Below, in pieces: positions 38,263 through 45,870 of a stretch of 64,000 nt of DNA (position 1 is the first letter of the stretch; each line of letters begins with the position of its first letter). This DNA is from Kangiella spongicola (lineage in GTDB: Bacteria; Pseudomonadota; Gammaproteobacteria; Enterobacterales; Kangiellaceae), in NCBI RefSeq assembly GCF_003194565.2, contig NZ_QICH01000001.1, positions 620,001 through 684,000 on the forward strand. The letters are read 5' to 3'. Under the pieces are notes generated by a model. That model saw only the letters and a list, made by a program, of their open reading frames with translations. It did not search any database and was not told the DNA's origin. The translations under genes and the position numbers were made by a program.

Positions 38263-38299
38263 AGGTCTCTCCACACAAATTTTGTTTCTCTGTACCCCG

Positions 38300-38328
38300 A
38301 TATTTGGGTTGTAGCTCAAAACTTCAAG
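38300..38328 (-). promoter_or_regulatory. Sigma-32-like promoter of grpE
   Basis: CTTGAA, a 14-base spacer and CCCAAATAT on the reverse strand, close to the heat-shock consensus. It lies about 40 bases upstream of the chosen start. Confidence 0.6.
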
Positions 38329-38400
38329 TTAAAAATTTGAATAACTCACTATATTTCTCTACTATCATTAATGTTGCAAGATAAGCAACAACCAGCCACT

Positions 38401-38431
38401 AAGGAAAAAGGAAAAAAGGAAAAAAGGAAAA
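38401..38431 (+). promoter_or_regulatory. Fourfold AAGGAAAA ribosome-site repeat
   Basis: Four tandem GGAAAA(AA) units immediately before the ATG at 38435. The last unit gives a good ribosome site; the copies look like a short simple-sequence repeat that could vary in number. Confidence 0.6.
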
Positions 38432-38434
38432 GTA

Positions 38435-38890
38435 ATGTCTAAAAATATATTTTTATTCACAACCACCATCCTAATAACTGTTTTAGCTAACTACACTCTA
38501 GCCAAAGAGCTTACCGAATTAAAAGTAAAGCAATCTTATACAGTTAAGTCATCCGATTATCGCTTTAAAAGTGAAATCAAGCGGCTAAACCCCCTATTGT
38601 CACAACTACACTCAAAAAAAATCTCTGGCCCTATTACTGTCATTTACGAACGTCCATACACAACACAAGACTCGACAACTATACCGACACCCCCAGTAAC
38701 TCCTCAGATCGGAACTGTGCGTACAACAGAGTTTTGCTCTGGAAATTCACGGGTACAATTGACAGAGGAGTTTAGATACACGGCAGATGTTAACGGCGAC
38801 GGAGCTAATGACTCGGACCCTCAGTGGGTAACAACAGGTTTTAAAGAAATCGCCCAAGAATCAGCAGTTTGCAAAAGTCTTGACCTATAA
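38435..38890 (+). CDS. Small secreted protein of unknown function
   Basis: A 151-residue protein with a signal peptide (cut near LAK, about residue 23). The mature part has a basic helical start, a Thr/Pro-rich middle (TTIPTPPVTPQIG), then a C-terminal part with two cysteines (EFCSG, AVCKS). A calcium-loop-like DVNGDGANDSDP lies between them. I do not recognise a family. It sits alone between grpE and hrcA, on the opposite strand to both, preceded by an unusual repeated ribosome site and followed by a hairpin. Confidence 0.7.
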   Translation: MSKNIFLFTTTILITVLANYTLAKELTELKVKQSYTVKSSDYRFKSEIKRLNPLLSQLHSKKISGPITVIYERPYTTQDSTTIPTPPVTPQIGTVRTTEFCSGNSRVQLTEEFRYTADVNGDGANDSDPQWVTTGFKEIAQESAVCKSLDL

Positions 38891-38899
38891 TACCATATC

Positions 38900-38928
38900 A
38901 AGAGCAACTCTTATTTCGAGTTGCTCTT
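38900..38928. terminator. Bidirectional terminator between the secreted protein gene and hrcA
   Basis: Perfect 11-base inverted repeat AAGAGCAACTC with a 7-base loop; the hrcA stop codon lies in it. T-tracts are short on both sides. Confidence 0.65.
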
Positions 38929-39963
38929 ATCTAGAGTAAGACTAATTAATTTTGCCGTAATATCGACCATTGGAATCACTTTGTTATAGTCCATACGAGT
39001 CGGCCCCACCACGGCCAAAACTCCTACTGCTTCACCATCTATGCTGTAAGGCGCACCGACAACGCTGCACTGGGAAAAGACGTCATAACCTGATTCTTCG
39101 CCGATAAAAAGCTGAACACCATCAGCGTTCAAGCATTTATCCAATAAGGTCAACATCTGTGTTTTCTCAGAAAAGGCGTTAAATACCGACTGTAAGTCCG
39201 AAATATCACCAGAATTAACCCAGTTTAATAGTTGTGATTTGCCGGTGACCTGGATTTCGTCGTCTTCGTTGCCTGTAAAACTTTTTTCAGCAACTTCGAC
39301 CATCGAAGCCATCATCTGATCCATCTTCGCACGATCTGCCTTAAGTTCGTTCAGCAATTCACGGCGCACTGTGTCCAGCTCTTTGCCGGCAAAATGGTGA
39401 TTCACATAGTTTGATGCTTGCTGTAGCTCTGAGCGCGTTACCGGCGTATCGAGCTGGATTACACGATTCTGCACCTCACCATCGCTTAATACCAGCACCA
39501 CCAACACTTTATTCTGCGCTTCTGCGTCCTGTGATAAAGGTACAAACTCCACCTGTTTCACTCGTGTCACATCGCGGCGCGGTACTCGCACCAGCCCCGC
39601 CATTTGAGTAACCTGAGACAGCATATTGCTGACGCTTGATAACATTTCTCCTGTTTCCGAAACTTTGCCGAGATGTTGCTGCAGCTGCTGTAGGTAAATT
39701 TCTTCCACATCGGACACGGTGAGCAGTTGGTCGACAAACAAACGAACGCCTTGTGAGGTTGGGATTCGTCCAGCTGACGTGTACGGTGCGGTTAGTAAGC
39801 CCATACTTTCGAGATCTTGCATAACATTGCGCACGGTCGCAGAGCTGACGCTTAACTGTGAGTTTTCCAAAAGCGTTTTTGACCCCACGGGCTGACCGCT
39901 GGAGATATAAGTCTCCACCAAGGTTTTCATCAAGATCTGCGCGCGCTGGTCAAATTTGCTCAT
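38911..39963 (-). CDS. hrcA: Heat-inducible transcriptional repressor HrcA
   Basis: Repressor of chaperone genes that binds the CIRCE operator and depends on GroE for activity. The 350-residue protein has an N-terminal winged helix (LMKTLVETYISSGQPVGSKT, then SSATVRNVMQDLESMGLL). The inserted and GAF-like domains include HHFAGKELDT and the C-terminal GVLAVVGPTRMDYNKVIPMV. It is divergent from nadK. No CIRCE element was seen near any chaperone gene in this window. Confidence 0.95.
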   Translation of the reverse strand: MSKFDQRAQILMKTLVETYISSGQPVGSKTLLENSQLSVSSATVRNVMQDLESMGLLTAPYTSAGRIPTSQGVRLFVDQLLTVSDVEEIYLQQLQQHLGKVSETGEMLSSVSNMLSQVTQMAGLVRVPRRDVTRVKQVEFVPLSQDAEAQNKVLVVLVLSDGEVQNRVIQLDTPVTRSELQQASNYVNHHFAGKELDTVRRELLNELKADRAKMDQMMASMVEVAEKSFTGNEDDEIQVTGKSQLLNWVNSGDISDLQSVFNAFSEKTQMLTLLDKCLNADGVQLFIGEESGYDVFSQCSVVGAPYSIDGEAVGVLAVVGPTRMDYNKVIPMVDITAKLISLTLDKSNSK

Positions 39964-40095
39964 GGCTATCAGTCAGTTCCTTTATTAAGGTGTTGTCGTT
40001 AGTTTGAATTCTGATTGTGTAAAACCCTTGCCTATTGGCTGTATATATTCTTAAATGTGGGTCAATAATGCAATTACAAGGGATAAAGAGCAAAC

Positions 40096-40980
40096 GTGGC
40101 TCCTGCTTTAAGCTTTAAAACTATCGGCATCATGGGCAAACCGAAACATAAAGAAGTCGGCGAAACCATTATGACACTCTATCGCCACTTGTTGGACCAA
40201 GGCTATCAGCCTCTGGTCGAAGACTCGGTTGCGTCTGATCTAGACGTAAAAGCCGATCACCAAGCCACCTGGCAGACGATTGGCGAGAACGCAAATTTAG
40301 TGATCGTAGTCGGTGGCGACGGCTCAATGCTTTACGCTGCACGTTTGATGGCGAGCTACAATATCCCGCTGCTTGGTGTAAACCGTGGTTATCTTGGCTT
40401 CTTAACGGACATTCAGCCACAACAAGTCACCGAAAAAGTCAGTGAAGTGTTAAGTGGTGAATACACCCAGGAACGTCGCTTTTTACTAGAAGCGGACATC
40501 GATGGCGAAAACAATAAAGAACGCTACAGCGATGCCTTAAACGATATCGTGCTTTATCCCGGTGAAATTTCGCGCATGATCGAATTCGAGGTCTATATTA
40601 ACGACTCCTTCGTTTACAGTCTGCGCGGCGATGGTTTAATTATCTCGACGCCAACGGGCTCTACGGCTTACGCCTTATCTGCTGGCGGTCCTATTATGTC
40701 ACCGTCAATTAACGCCATATCACTTGTCCCCATGTTCCCGCATACGCTTTCCAGTCGCCCAATCTCCATTGACGCAGAGAGCAAAGTTGATATCGTATTC
40801 AGCCAAGCAAACGAGAACGAAGCCCGCTTAAGTTGCGATGGACAGGTTCGGTTCCCAGTCGCTCCTGGTGAAAAGATTTGTATTCGCAAGCGCAAAGAAG
40901 ACTTGTGGCTACTGCACCCTAGAGATTACGACTACTTCAGCTTGCTTCGCACCAAACTTGGCTGGGGTTCGAAGCTGTAA
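40096..40980 (+). CDS. nadK: NAD kinase
   Basis: Phosphorylates NAD to NADP in the cytoplasm. The 294-residue protein has KTIGIMGKPKHKEVG at the start, the catalytic GGDGSMLYAAR (GGDG at 73-76), GVNRGYLGFLTDI and the second-domain signature TPTGSTAYALSAGGPI. The start is GTG; starting at the next ATG would delete the conserved first beta strand. It is divergent from hrcA, as in many gamma-proteobacteria, and upstream of recN. Confidence 0.96.
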   Translation: MAPALSFKTIGIMGKPKHKEVGETIMTLYRHLLDQGYQPLVEDSVASDLDVKADHQATWQTIGENANLVIVVGGDGSMLYAARLMASYNIPLLGVNRGYLGFLTDIQPQQVTEKVSEVLSGEYTQERRFLLEADIDGENNKERYSDALNDIVLYPGEISRMIEFEVYINDSFVYSLRGDGLIISTPTGSTAYALSAGGPIMSPSINAISLVPMFPHTLSSRPISIDAESKVDIVFSQANENEARLSCDGQVRFPVAPGEKICIRKRKEDLWLLHPRDYDYFSLLRTKLGWGSKL

Positions 40981-41013
40981 CTCAGTAAAGAGACAATAAA
41001 AATAAGGACTTGC

Positions 41014-41346
41014 ATGATTAACAGACTGGTTGCGATTATCGTGTTATTGGTGACATTATTGCCCTTGGCGATAATTATTTATGCCTACTCAACGGTTATA
41101 ACGGCTCCATTTGCAAATGGGGGCATTGAATCAATCCAGAACCTAATACTCCCTTATGTCATTCTTAGTATTACATTAATATTAGGCTATACAGTTTTCG
41201 CCTTTAAATCGAATCGTGTTCCAAAAGATAAGAAAATGTTGTGGACTATAGCGATAGTGGTGTTTCATATTCCTGCAATGCTTGTTTTCTGGTTCTGCTA
41301 TATTTGGAAAAGACCAAATATTTCGACTGTAGCTCATCAAACTTAA
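41014..41346 (+). CDS. Small membrane protein of unknown function
   Basis: A 110-residue protein with three hydrophobic segments (about residues 5-28, 44-64 and 75-95) and a short basic end (WKRPN). AAGGACTT precedes the ATG. No domain is recognised. It lies between nadK and recN in the same direction, with 33 and 15 bases on either side, so it is probably in that transcript. It is a real gene by spacing and composition, but no function can be given. Confidence 0.65.
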   Translation: MINRLVAIIVLLVTLLPLAIIIYAYSTVITAPFANGGIESIQNLILPYVILSITLILGYTVFAFKSNRVPKDKKMLWTIAIVVFHIPAMLVFWFCYIWKRPNISTVAHQT

Positions 41347-41361
41347 ACAATAATACTGCCT

Positions 41362-43014
41362 ATGCTTTCAAGTATTCATATCAAAGACTTTGCCATTATC
41401 GAACAGCTTGATTTGGACCTCCAATCAGGTATGACAGTGGTCACCGGTGAAACTGGTGCGGGTAAATCCATCATGGTGGATGCACTTTCCTTTGCGCTGG
41501 GAGCGCGTGCCGATAGCGCCGTGGTGCGAAATGGTGCTAAACGCGCTGAAATTAGTGCCGTGTTTGATATTTCTAAGCTACAGCCCGTACAACAGTGGCT
41601 TGAAGAGCAAATGCTGGATGAGGAAGAAGATTGCATTCTTCGTCGCGTGATTAACCATGATGGTCGTTCACGAGCTTTTATCAATGGCCAACCGGTCAAT
41701 TTGACTCAACTCAATGAGCTTGGCGATTTTCTTGTGGATATTCATGGCCAACATGAACATCAATCATTATTTAAGCCCCAAGTTCATTTACAGCTTCTCG
41801 ACCGTTTCGCCGATTTAACCCAAGACACTTCGCAGTTACGCGAGCTATCAAAACAAATAAACGCCATTTCAACGAAGTTAACTTCTTTTAAGGAATCCTT
41901 AAAAGACAAAAACGACCGTCGCGACTTGTTGACGTTTCAGCTGGAAGAGCTCGAAAAGGCGCCGATTGACCGCGCTAAAGATATAGAAAACGACCACAAG
42001 CGCGCAGCCAATGCTAGTAAGCTATTAGAGCAAGGGCAACAAAGTTTGATGGCGCTTAACGAAAACGAAGAAAACTTAGTGAGCCAACTCGGTCGTGTTA
42101 TTCATACCATTAGCGATATGCAGCAAATGGACGAAGGAGTGACGAGTACACATGATCTTTTGCAGTCGGCGCTGGTTGAAATAGAAGAAGCCAGTCATGA
42201 ACTTCGTGACTATATTGAGCGCCTCGATATCGATCCGGCTGAGTTTCAGCAATTAGACCAAGAGCTGACGCTACTGCACGACCTCGCTCGTAAACACCAA
42301 GTAACCATGGTGGAATTGCCCGAGACTAAACAAGCCATCGAGCAAGAACTCGAACAGCTGTCCGGCGACGAGCAGACCTTCGATGAGCTGGAAAAAGAAC
42401 TGCAAGCGCAACAATCTAAATATCACAAAGTTGCCTCAAAAGTATCGAAAGAACGCGTTAAGTCCGCTAAAAGCCTCGAAAAACAAGTTGTTAAATTGAT
42501 GAAAGATCTAGGGCTGGGTAATGGTGTATTCGAAGTGGCCTTGAATCCGGTTGATAAAGAAACTTACAAATCAAATGGCCTAGAAACTGCCGAGTTTATG
42601 GTTAGCACCAATCCAGGCCAACAGCCTCAGCCTCTGCGCAAAGTCGCATCTGGCGGTGAATTATCGCGAATCAGCTTGGCGCTACAGGTGATTAACGCAC
42701 AAACAATACAGCTACCGACTTTGATCTTCGATGAAGTCGATGTGGGTATTGGCGGTGGCACAGCAGAAATCGTTGGCAAGCTTCTCGCGGACTTAGGTAA
42801 AAAAGCGCAAACTCTCTGCGTCACACACCAAGCGCAAGTTGCCGCCCAAGGACATCAGCATCTAATGGTCGCCAAGTCGCAAGACAAGAAAAGCACGCAG
42901 ACAGAACTGCAAGAGCTTAATACAGAGCAACGTATAGAAGAATTAGCACGCATGATTGGTGGCGTCGAAATTACCGAAACCATCCGAAATCATGCAAGAG
43001 AGTTATTAAATTAA
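41362..43014 (+). CDS. recN: DNA repair protein RecN
   Basis: SMC-like ATPase acting in recombinational repair of double-strand breaks. The 550-residue protein has the Walker A GETGAGKS (29-36), long coiled-coil arms (about 160-370), the ABC signature LRKVASGGELSRISLALQ and the Walker B IFDEVDVGIGGGTAE. The C-terminal THQAQVAAQGHQHLMV is the His switch. SOS control is expected, but I did not find a LexA box. Confidence 0.97.
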   Translation: MLSSIHIKDFAIIEQLDLDLQSGMTVVTGETGAGKSIMVDALSFALGARADSAVVRNGAKRAEISAVFDISKLQPVQQWLEEQMLDEEEDCILRRVINHDGRSRAFINGQPVNLTQLNELGDFLVDIHGQHEHQSLFKPQVHLQLLDRFADLTQDTSQLRELSKQINAISTKLTSFKESLKDKNDRRDLLTFQLEELEKAPIDRAKDIENDHKRAANASKLLEQGQQSLMALNENEENLVSQLGRVIHTISDMQQMDEGVTSTHDLLQSALVEIEEASHELRDYIERLDIDPAEFQQLDQELTLLHDLARKHQVTMVELPETKQAIEQELEQLSGDEQTFDELEKELQAQQSKYHKVASKVSKERVKSAKSLEKQVVKLMKDLGLGNGVFEVALNPVDKETYKSNGLETAEFMVSTNPGQQPQPLRKVASGGELSRISLALQVINAQTIQLPTLIFDEVDVGIGGGTAEIVGKLLADLGKKAQTLCVTHQAQVAAQGHQHLMVAKSQDKKSTQTELQELNTEQRIEELARMIGGVEITETIRNHARELLN

Positions 43015-43066
43015 TAACTTCTACCTCACATATTAATTTGTACCATTTAGATTCAGTAGGCCTAAT

Positions 43067-43282
43067 ATGCAAACTATCATTATAAACAAAGAACCCGTCG
43101 AGCTATTTAAAATTCTTAAGTTTGAAGGGATTGTCGGTAGCGGTGGCGAAGCTAAAACGGTTATCAGCGAAGGCATGGTAAAGCTTAATGGTGCTGTCGA
43201 GACACAAAAGCGTAAAAAAATTGTGTCTGGTGACGTTATTGAATTTATGGATCAAAGCTTTAAGATAACCTTAGAAGACTAA
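43067..43282 (+). CDS. S4-domain RNA-binding protein (YbcJ-like)
   Basis: A 71-residue single S4 domain. The line LFKILKFEGIVGSGGEAKTV is followed by ISEGMVKLNGAVETQKRKK and IVSGDVIEF, the typical helix-loop-strand layout that binds structured RNA. It is E. coli YbcJ-like. It follows recN after 52 bases and may be cotranscribed. RNA partner unknown. Confidence 0.88.
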   Translation: MQTIIINKEPVELFKILKFEGIVGSGGEAKTVISEGMVKLNGAVETQKRKKIVSGDVIEFMDQSFKITLED

Positions 43283-43351
43283 TTATTTAGCCCATACAGG
43301 CGATTTTCTGACATTACCTAGCTTACAGCTTGATTCGCTTACAATATTATA

Positions 43352-43384
43352 GTCACTAGATTCCGGCTCAAGGCCGGAATGACA
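43352..43384. repeat. Short palindromic intergenic repeat
   Basis: ATTCCGGC-TCAAG-GCCGGAAT framed by GTCA and TGAC. This matches the style of a very common bacterial intergenic palindrome. Only one copy was noticed in this window. Confidence 0.55.
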
Positions 43385-43454
43385 CGTTTTGAGCGTCAAC
43401 CAATGCGTATCCTCGATTAGCAATCGCGTAATTGAGGTTTAAACCCTAGAATAA

Positions 43455-43486
43455 AGCCCCAAAGCAATAACCTTTGAGGCTGTTTT
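43455..43486. terminator. Bidirectional terminator between the S4 gene and an exported-protein gene
   Basis: AGCCcCAAA/TTTGaGGCT stem with one mismatch, T-runs on both sides, between convergent genes. Confidence 0.65.
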
Positions 43487-43503
43487 AATCTAGCTACAGC
43501 GCT

Positions 43504-44274
43504 CTATTTATCGTGCATCACTGAGAACTCTGGTCTATGTCTCATAATCTGGAAGCTTAGGCTTTCTACGTGTTTATCAAAGCGACTGAATAGGTCTTTT
43601 AGCTTATCCTCTCCGAGCTTTTTAGAGGCAAGCTCTTCGAAACCTGGTTTGGGCTCTTCAAAGCCTGAAAAGTTCTCACTCGGCATTGCCAAGGTTAAAT
43701 AAACACCGTCCATATCACGCTCATAAGTCCAGCCCCATGATCGTTTCCAGCCAATATCCCGCGCCAGATCTGAAATTTCTTTCACAATTGGGCCTATGTC
43801 AGAGTTCGGTTTTAATTTGTGATGGGTCAGACGAAGCAGGTTAGATTTTGTATCTTTCGACCAATTACTATTTTTATGGTCGACCCAAGAATAGAAATGA
43901 CGACTAAGTTTTACGTACTTACCTGGGCCATTATTCCAGTTCTCCATCAAGTCTTTATGGACACCCAAGTCAGTATATTTTTGATGGTCACTCCATTTAA
44001 AGCAGCAGTGACGAATATAGTAGTCGCGCCCAATAACCCCCGTATGCGGTGTATAAGTCCACCAATTTCTAGGATCACCTTTGCTTTTCCTAAACTTGGC
44101 ATGAGCCGCTAAGGCTTTCTCGAACTTAGCCTGGTCGGCTCCGTCAATTTTAAAATGCCACATTTCTGCCATTGCTGGCGGCGCTTCGTCTGCAGCTTTG
44201 GCGGATTGACTGATTAATGACACAAAGGGAATGACTGCCAAGAACAGGCAGATAGTTTGGATACGTTTGTACAT
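43504..44274 (-). CDS. Exported protein with two dimeric-alpha/beta-barrel-like halves
   Basis: A 256-residue protein with a signal peptide (cut after AKA, about residue 27). The mature part seems to hold two similar halves. The first (about 35-125) has MWHFKIDGADQAKFEKALAA and the second (about 140-250) has LTHHKLKPNSDIGPIVKEI, each followed by a Trp-rich strand region. This resembles ferredoxin-like ABM domains. Two adjacent Cys (HCC) lie near residue 90. No family is recognised, so the function is unknown. It is monocistronic. Confidence 0.75.
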   Translation of the reverse strand: MYKRIQTICLFLAVIPFVSLISQSAKAADEAPPAMAEMWHFKIDGADQAKFEKALAAHAKFRKSKGDPRNWWTYTPHTGVIGRDYYIRHCCFKWSDHQKYTDLGVHKDLMENWNNGPGKYVKLSRHFYSWVDHKNSNWSKDTKSNLLRLTHHKLKPNSDIGPIVKEISDLARDIGWKRSWGWTYERDMDGVYLTLAMPSENFSGFEEPKPGFEELASKKLGEDKLKDLFSRFDKHVESLSFQIMRHRPEFSVMHDK

Positions 44275-44532
44275 CGTTAACTCCTTTTATTAACTGAAGG
44301 AAAGATTAAACAAACGCAAGCTTTATGCAGAGGTCAAATTGAACTCCAAGGCAAAAAGTATACGCCTAACTGTGCAAAAAACATACAGTCGGTTTTTTTT
44401 ACAAATTCTAGATGTCGTCATTGCGACAGGGACTTGCTATTAAATGACTAACTAAATGGCACTTTGGGTACTGCAACTAGATCACAGTTCAAAAGTTAGA
44501 TTTTACTTTGGGGGCGGGGAAAAGAGGATAAA

Positions 44533-44569
44533 AGGCTAGAAATTTACAATAAGTAAATGACTAGCCTTG
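44533..44569 (-). terminator. Long palindrome, probable terminator of fur
   Basis: AAGGCTAG/CTAGCCTT and inner ATTTAC/GTAAAT arms make an extended hairpin. On the reverse strand it is followed by TTTTATCCTCTTTT. It is 170 bases downstream of fur, beyond the repeat element. Confidence 0.65.
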
Positions 44570-44637
44570 AAGAGTCTTTTAACAAAAAAAACTCGCCAAA
44601 AGATGCTTTCACGCCTTCTAGAGTAGTATTTTTGTTC

Positions 44638-44733
44638 AAGAGCAAGGCGCGAGTGACGAAAAAGCGGAGCTTACCTAATTGGTAAGCGAGTATTTTGCAG
44701 TTACTTGCAACACAGCTATTGGGCAAAAAGACG
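44638..44733 (-). repeat. Dispersed ~96-bp repeat, copy B (3' of fur)
   Basis: Second copy of the element at 33418-33515, in the same orientation relative to its upstream gene, ending 8 bases from the fur stop codon. The inner palindrome TTACCTAATTGGTAA has changed together on both arms. The 44275-44532 part of this spacer shows nothing I can name. Confidence 0.7.
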
Positions 44734-44741
44734 CTATAGAA

Positions 44742-45158
44742 TTATTTCTTCTTTTTTACGTAAAGCACCAAGCTATGCTCGACAATTTCGTAACCATGTT
44801 CTTCGGCGATTACGTGCTGTAGGCGTTCGATTTCGTCGTTAATGAACTCGGTAACAGTACCGTCTTCGACGTCGACCATGTGGTCATGGTGCTCGCCATC
44901 GTCCAATTCGAATACTGAGTGGCCACCTTCAAAGTTATGACGCACAATTAGCCCAGCGGTTTCGAATTGGGTTAAGACTCGGTAAACCGTCGCTAAACCT
45001 ACATCATCTCCAGCTTCAAGCAGCATCTTGTAAACATCTTCAGCACTTAAATGGCGTTCCTCGGAACTTTCCAGTATTTGCAAAATCTTAACCCTCGGTA
45101 GGGTTACTTTAAGACCTGCTTTTCGTAACTGTTTGCTTTCCAAAAATACATCCTCCAA
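44742..45158 (-). CDS. fur: Ferric uptake regulator Fur
   Basis: Iron-responsive repressor of siderophore and iron-transport genes. The 138-residue protein has the winged helix (LRKAGLKVTLPRVKILQIL, DVGLATVYRVLTQFE). The metal-binding dimer domain has NFEGGHSVFEL and HHDHMVDVEDG. It is closest in style to Pseudomonas Fur. The CxxC zinc pair of the E. coli protein is absent, and I see no cysteine in the whole protein. It is divergent from bamE. Confidence 0.95.
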   Translation of the reverse strand: MEDVFLESKQLRKAGLKVTLPRVKILQILESSEERHLSAEDVYKMLLEAGDDVGLATVYRVLTQFETAGLIVRHNFEGGHSVFELDDGEHHDHMVDVEDGTVTEFINDEIERLQHVIAEEHGYEIVEHSLVLYVKKKK

Positions 45159-45270
45159 TAGATTTGAGCGACTAAATGATTATACTAGTCAGCAGATTGT
45201 ATAGAAAGTAAGTTGGAAAGTTAAATAAGAACCTATAAAATCACAAATAACTCAAGAAATTAGGTAATCC

Positions 45271-45585
45271 ATGAAAAAACTGTTTTGTTTATCGCTACTA
45301 ATCGCGCTCTCGACGGCTTGTGTTTATACCCCAGCCATCCAACAGGGTAATATTTTACAACAAGAAGAAGTCAATAAAATCGAGCCTGGGATGACTAAAG
45401 AGCAAATTGCCTTTATTCTGGGTAAGCCTGCTTTGGACACGAATTTAGAAGAAAATACTTGGTATTACTTGTATTACTTGAAGCCTACAAGCGGTGATAC
45501 GCGCTCCAAGCGCCTAATTCTACACTTTGTTGATAACAAGTTAGAGCGCATGGAAGGCACTATTAAGCCTGAAAAAGAATCGTAA
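45271..45585 (+). CDS. bamE: Outer-membrane assembly lipoprotein BamE (SmpA/OmlA)
   Basis: Lipoprotein of the BAM complex that inserts beta-barrels into the outer membrane. The 104-residue protein has the lipobox STAC (Cys17), then the SmpA/OmlA fold: INKIEPGMTKEQIAFILGKP, then NTWYYLYYLKP. The fur-bamE divergent arrangement is conserved in pseudomonads and relatives. Confidence 0.94.
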   Translation: MKKLFCLSLLIALSTACVYTPAIQQGNILQQEEVNKIEPGMTKEQIAFILGKPALDTNLEENTWYYLYYLKPTSGDTRSKRLILHFVDNKLERMEGTIKPEKES

Positions 45586-45596
45586 TTTTCCTTTTG

Positions 45597-45624
45597 AGCC
45601 ACTTTCTTTCGAAAGAGAGTGGCT
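45597..45624. terminator. Terminator between bamE and the anti-sigma gene
   Basis: AGCCACT/AGTGGCT stem with paired interior, T-runs on both strands, between convergent genes. Confidence 0.8.
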
Positions 45625-45633
45625 AATTTTTCT

Positions 45634-45870
45634 CTATCCCTCTGAAACGGTCTGTTGATACTTACTTTTCAATTGTTCTAGCTGCTCTTGGGTAGGTTGC
45701 TTTAGCTGCCATCTCGATAGCATTGCGATCGTTTGTTTAAGCTGCTTCATATAGCGGCGGCAATGCCTACATATCATTAAATGCATTTTCATCTCAGTTT
45801 TTTTCCAAAAACCCAACTCTTGATCCAGGTAATCAGTGCCAAGATCGACAATATGCTTACAACTCAACAT
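45634..45870 (-). CDS. Short zinc-finger anti-sigma-like protein
   Basis: A 78-residue protein with an HC2-type zinc-binding anti-sigma motif: CKHIVDLGTDYLD near the start, then HLMICRHCRRYM (H-x3-C-x2-C). It has no membrane segment and no sensor domain, unlike RseA or ChrR. It overlaps the ECF sigma gene by 7 bases, so it very likely binds that sigma factor. Loss of zinc or Cys oxidation could be the release signal (inference). Confidence 0.82.
   Translation of the reverse strand: MLSCKHIVDLGTDYLDQELGFWKKTEMKMHLMICRHCRRYMKQLKQTIAMLSRWQLKQPTQEQLEQLKSKYQQTVSEG

Noticed and set aside
38263-38319. Longer GrpE N-terminus from ATG 38319
   Set aside because: It would start inside the predicted sigma-32 promoter; the ATG at 38262 has a good ribosome site and fits the family.
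44544-44726. 60-codon reverse reading frame downstream of fur
   Set aside because: It coincides with the repeat element and terminator palindrome, and has no plausible ribosome site or family.
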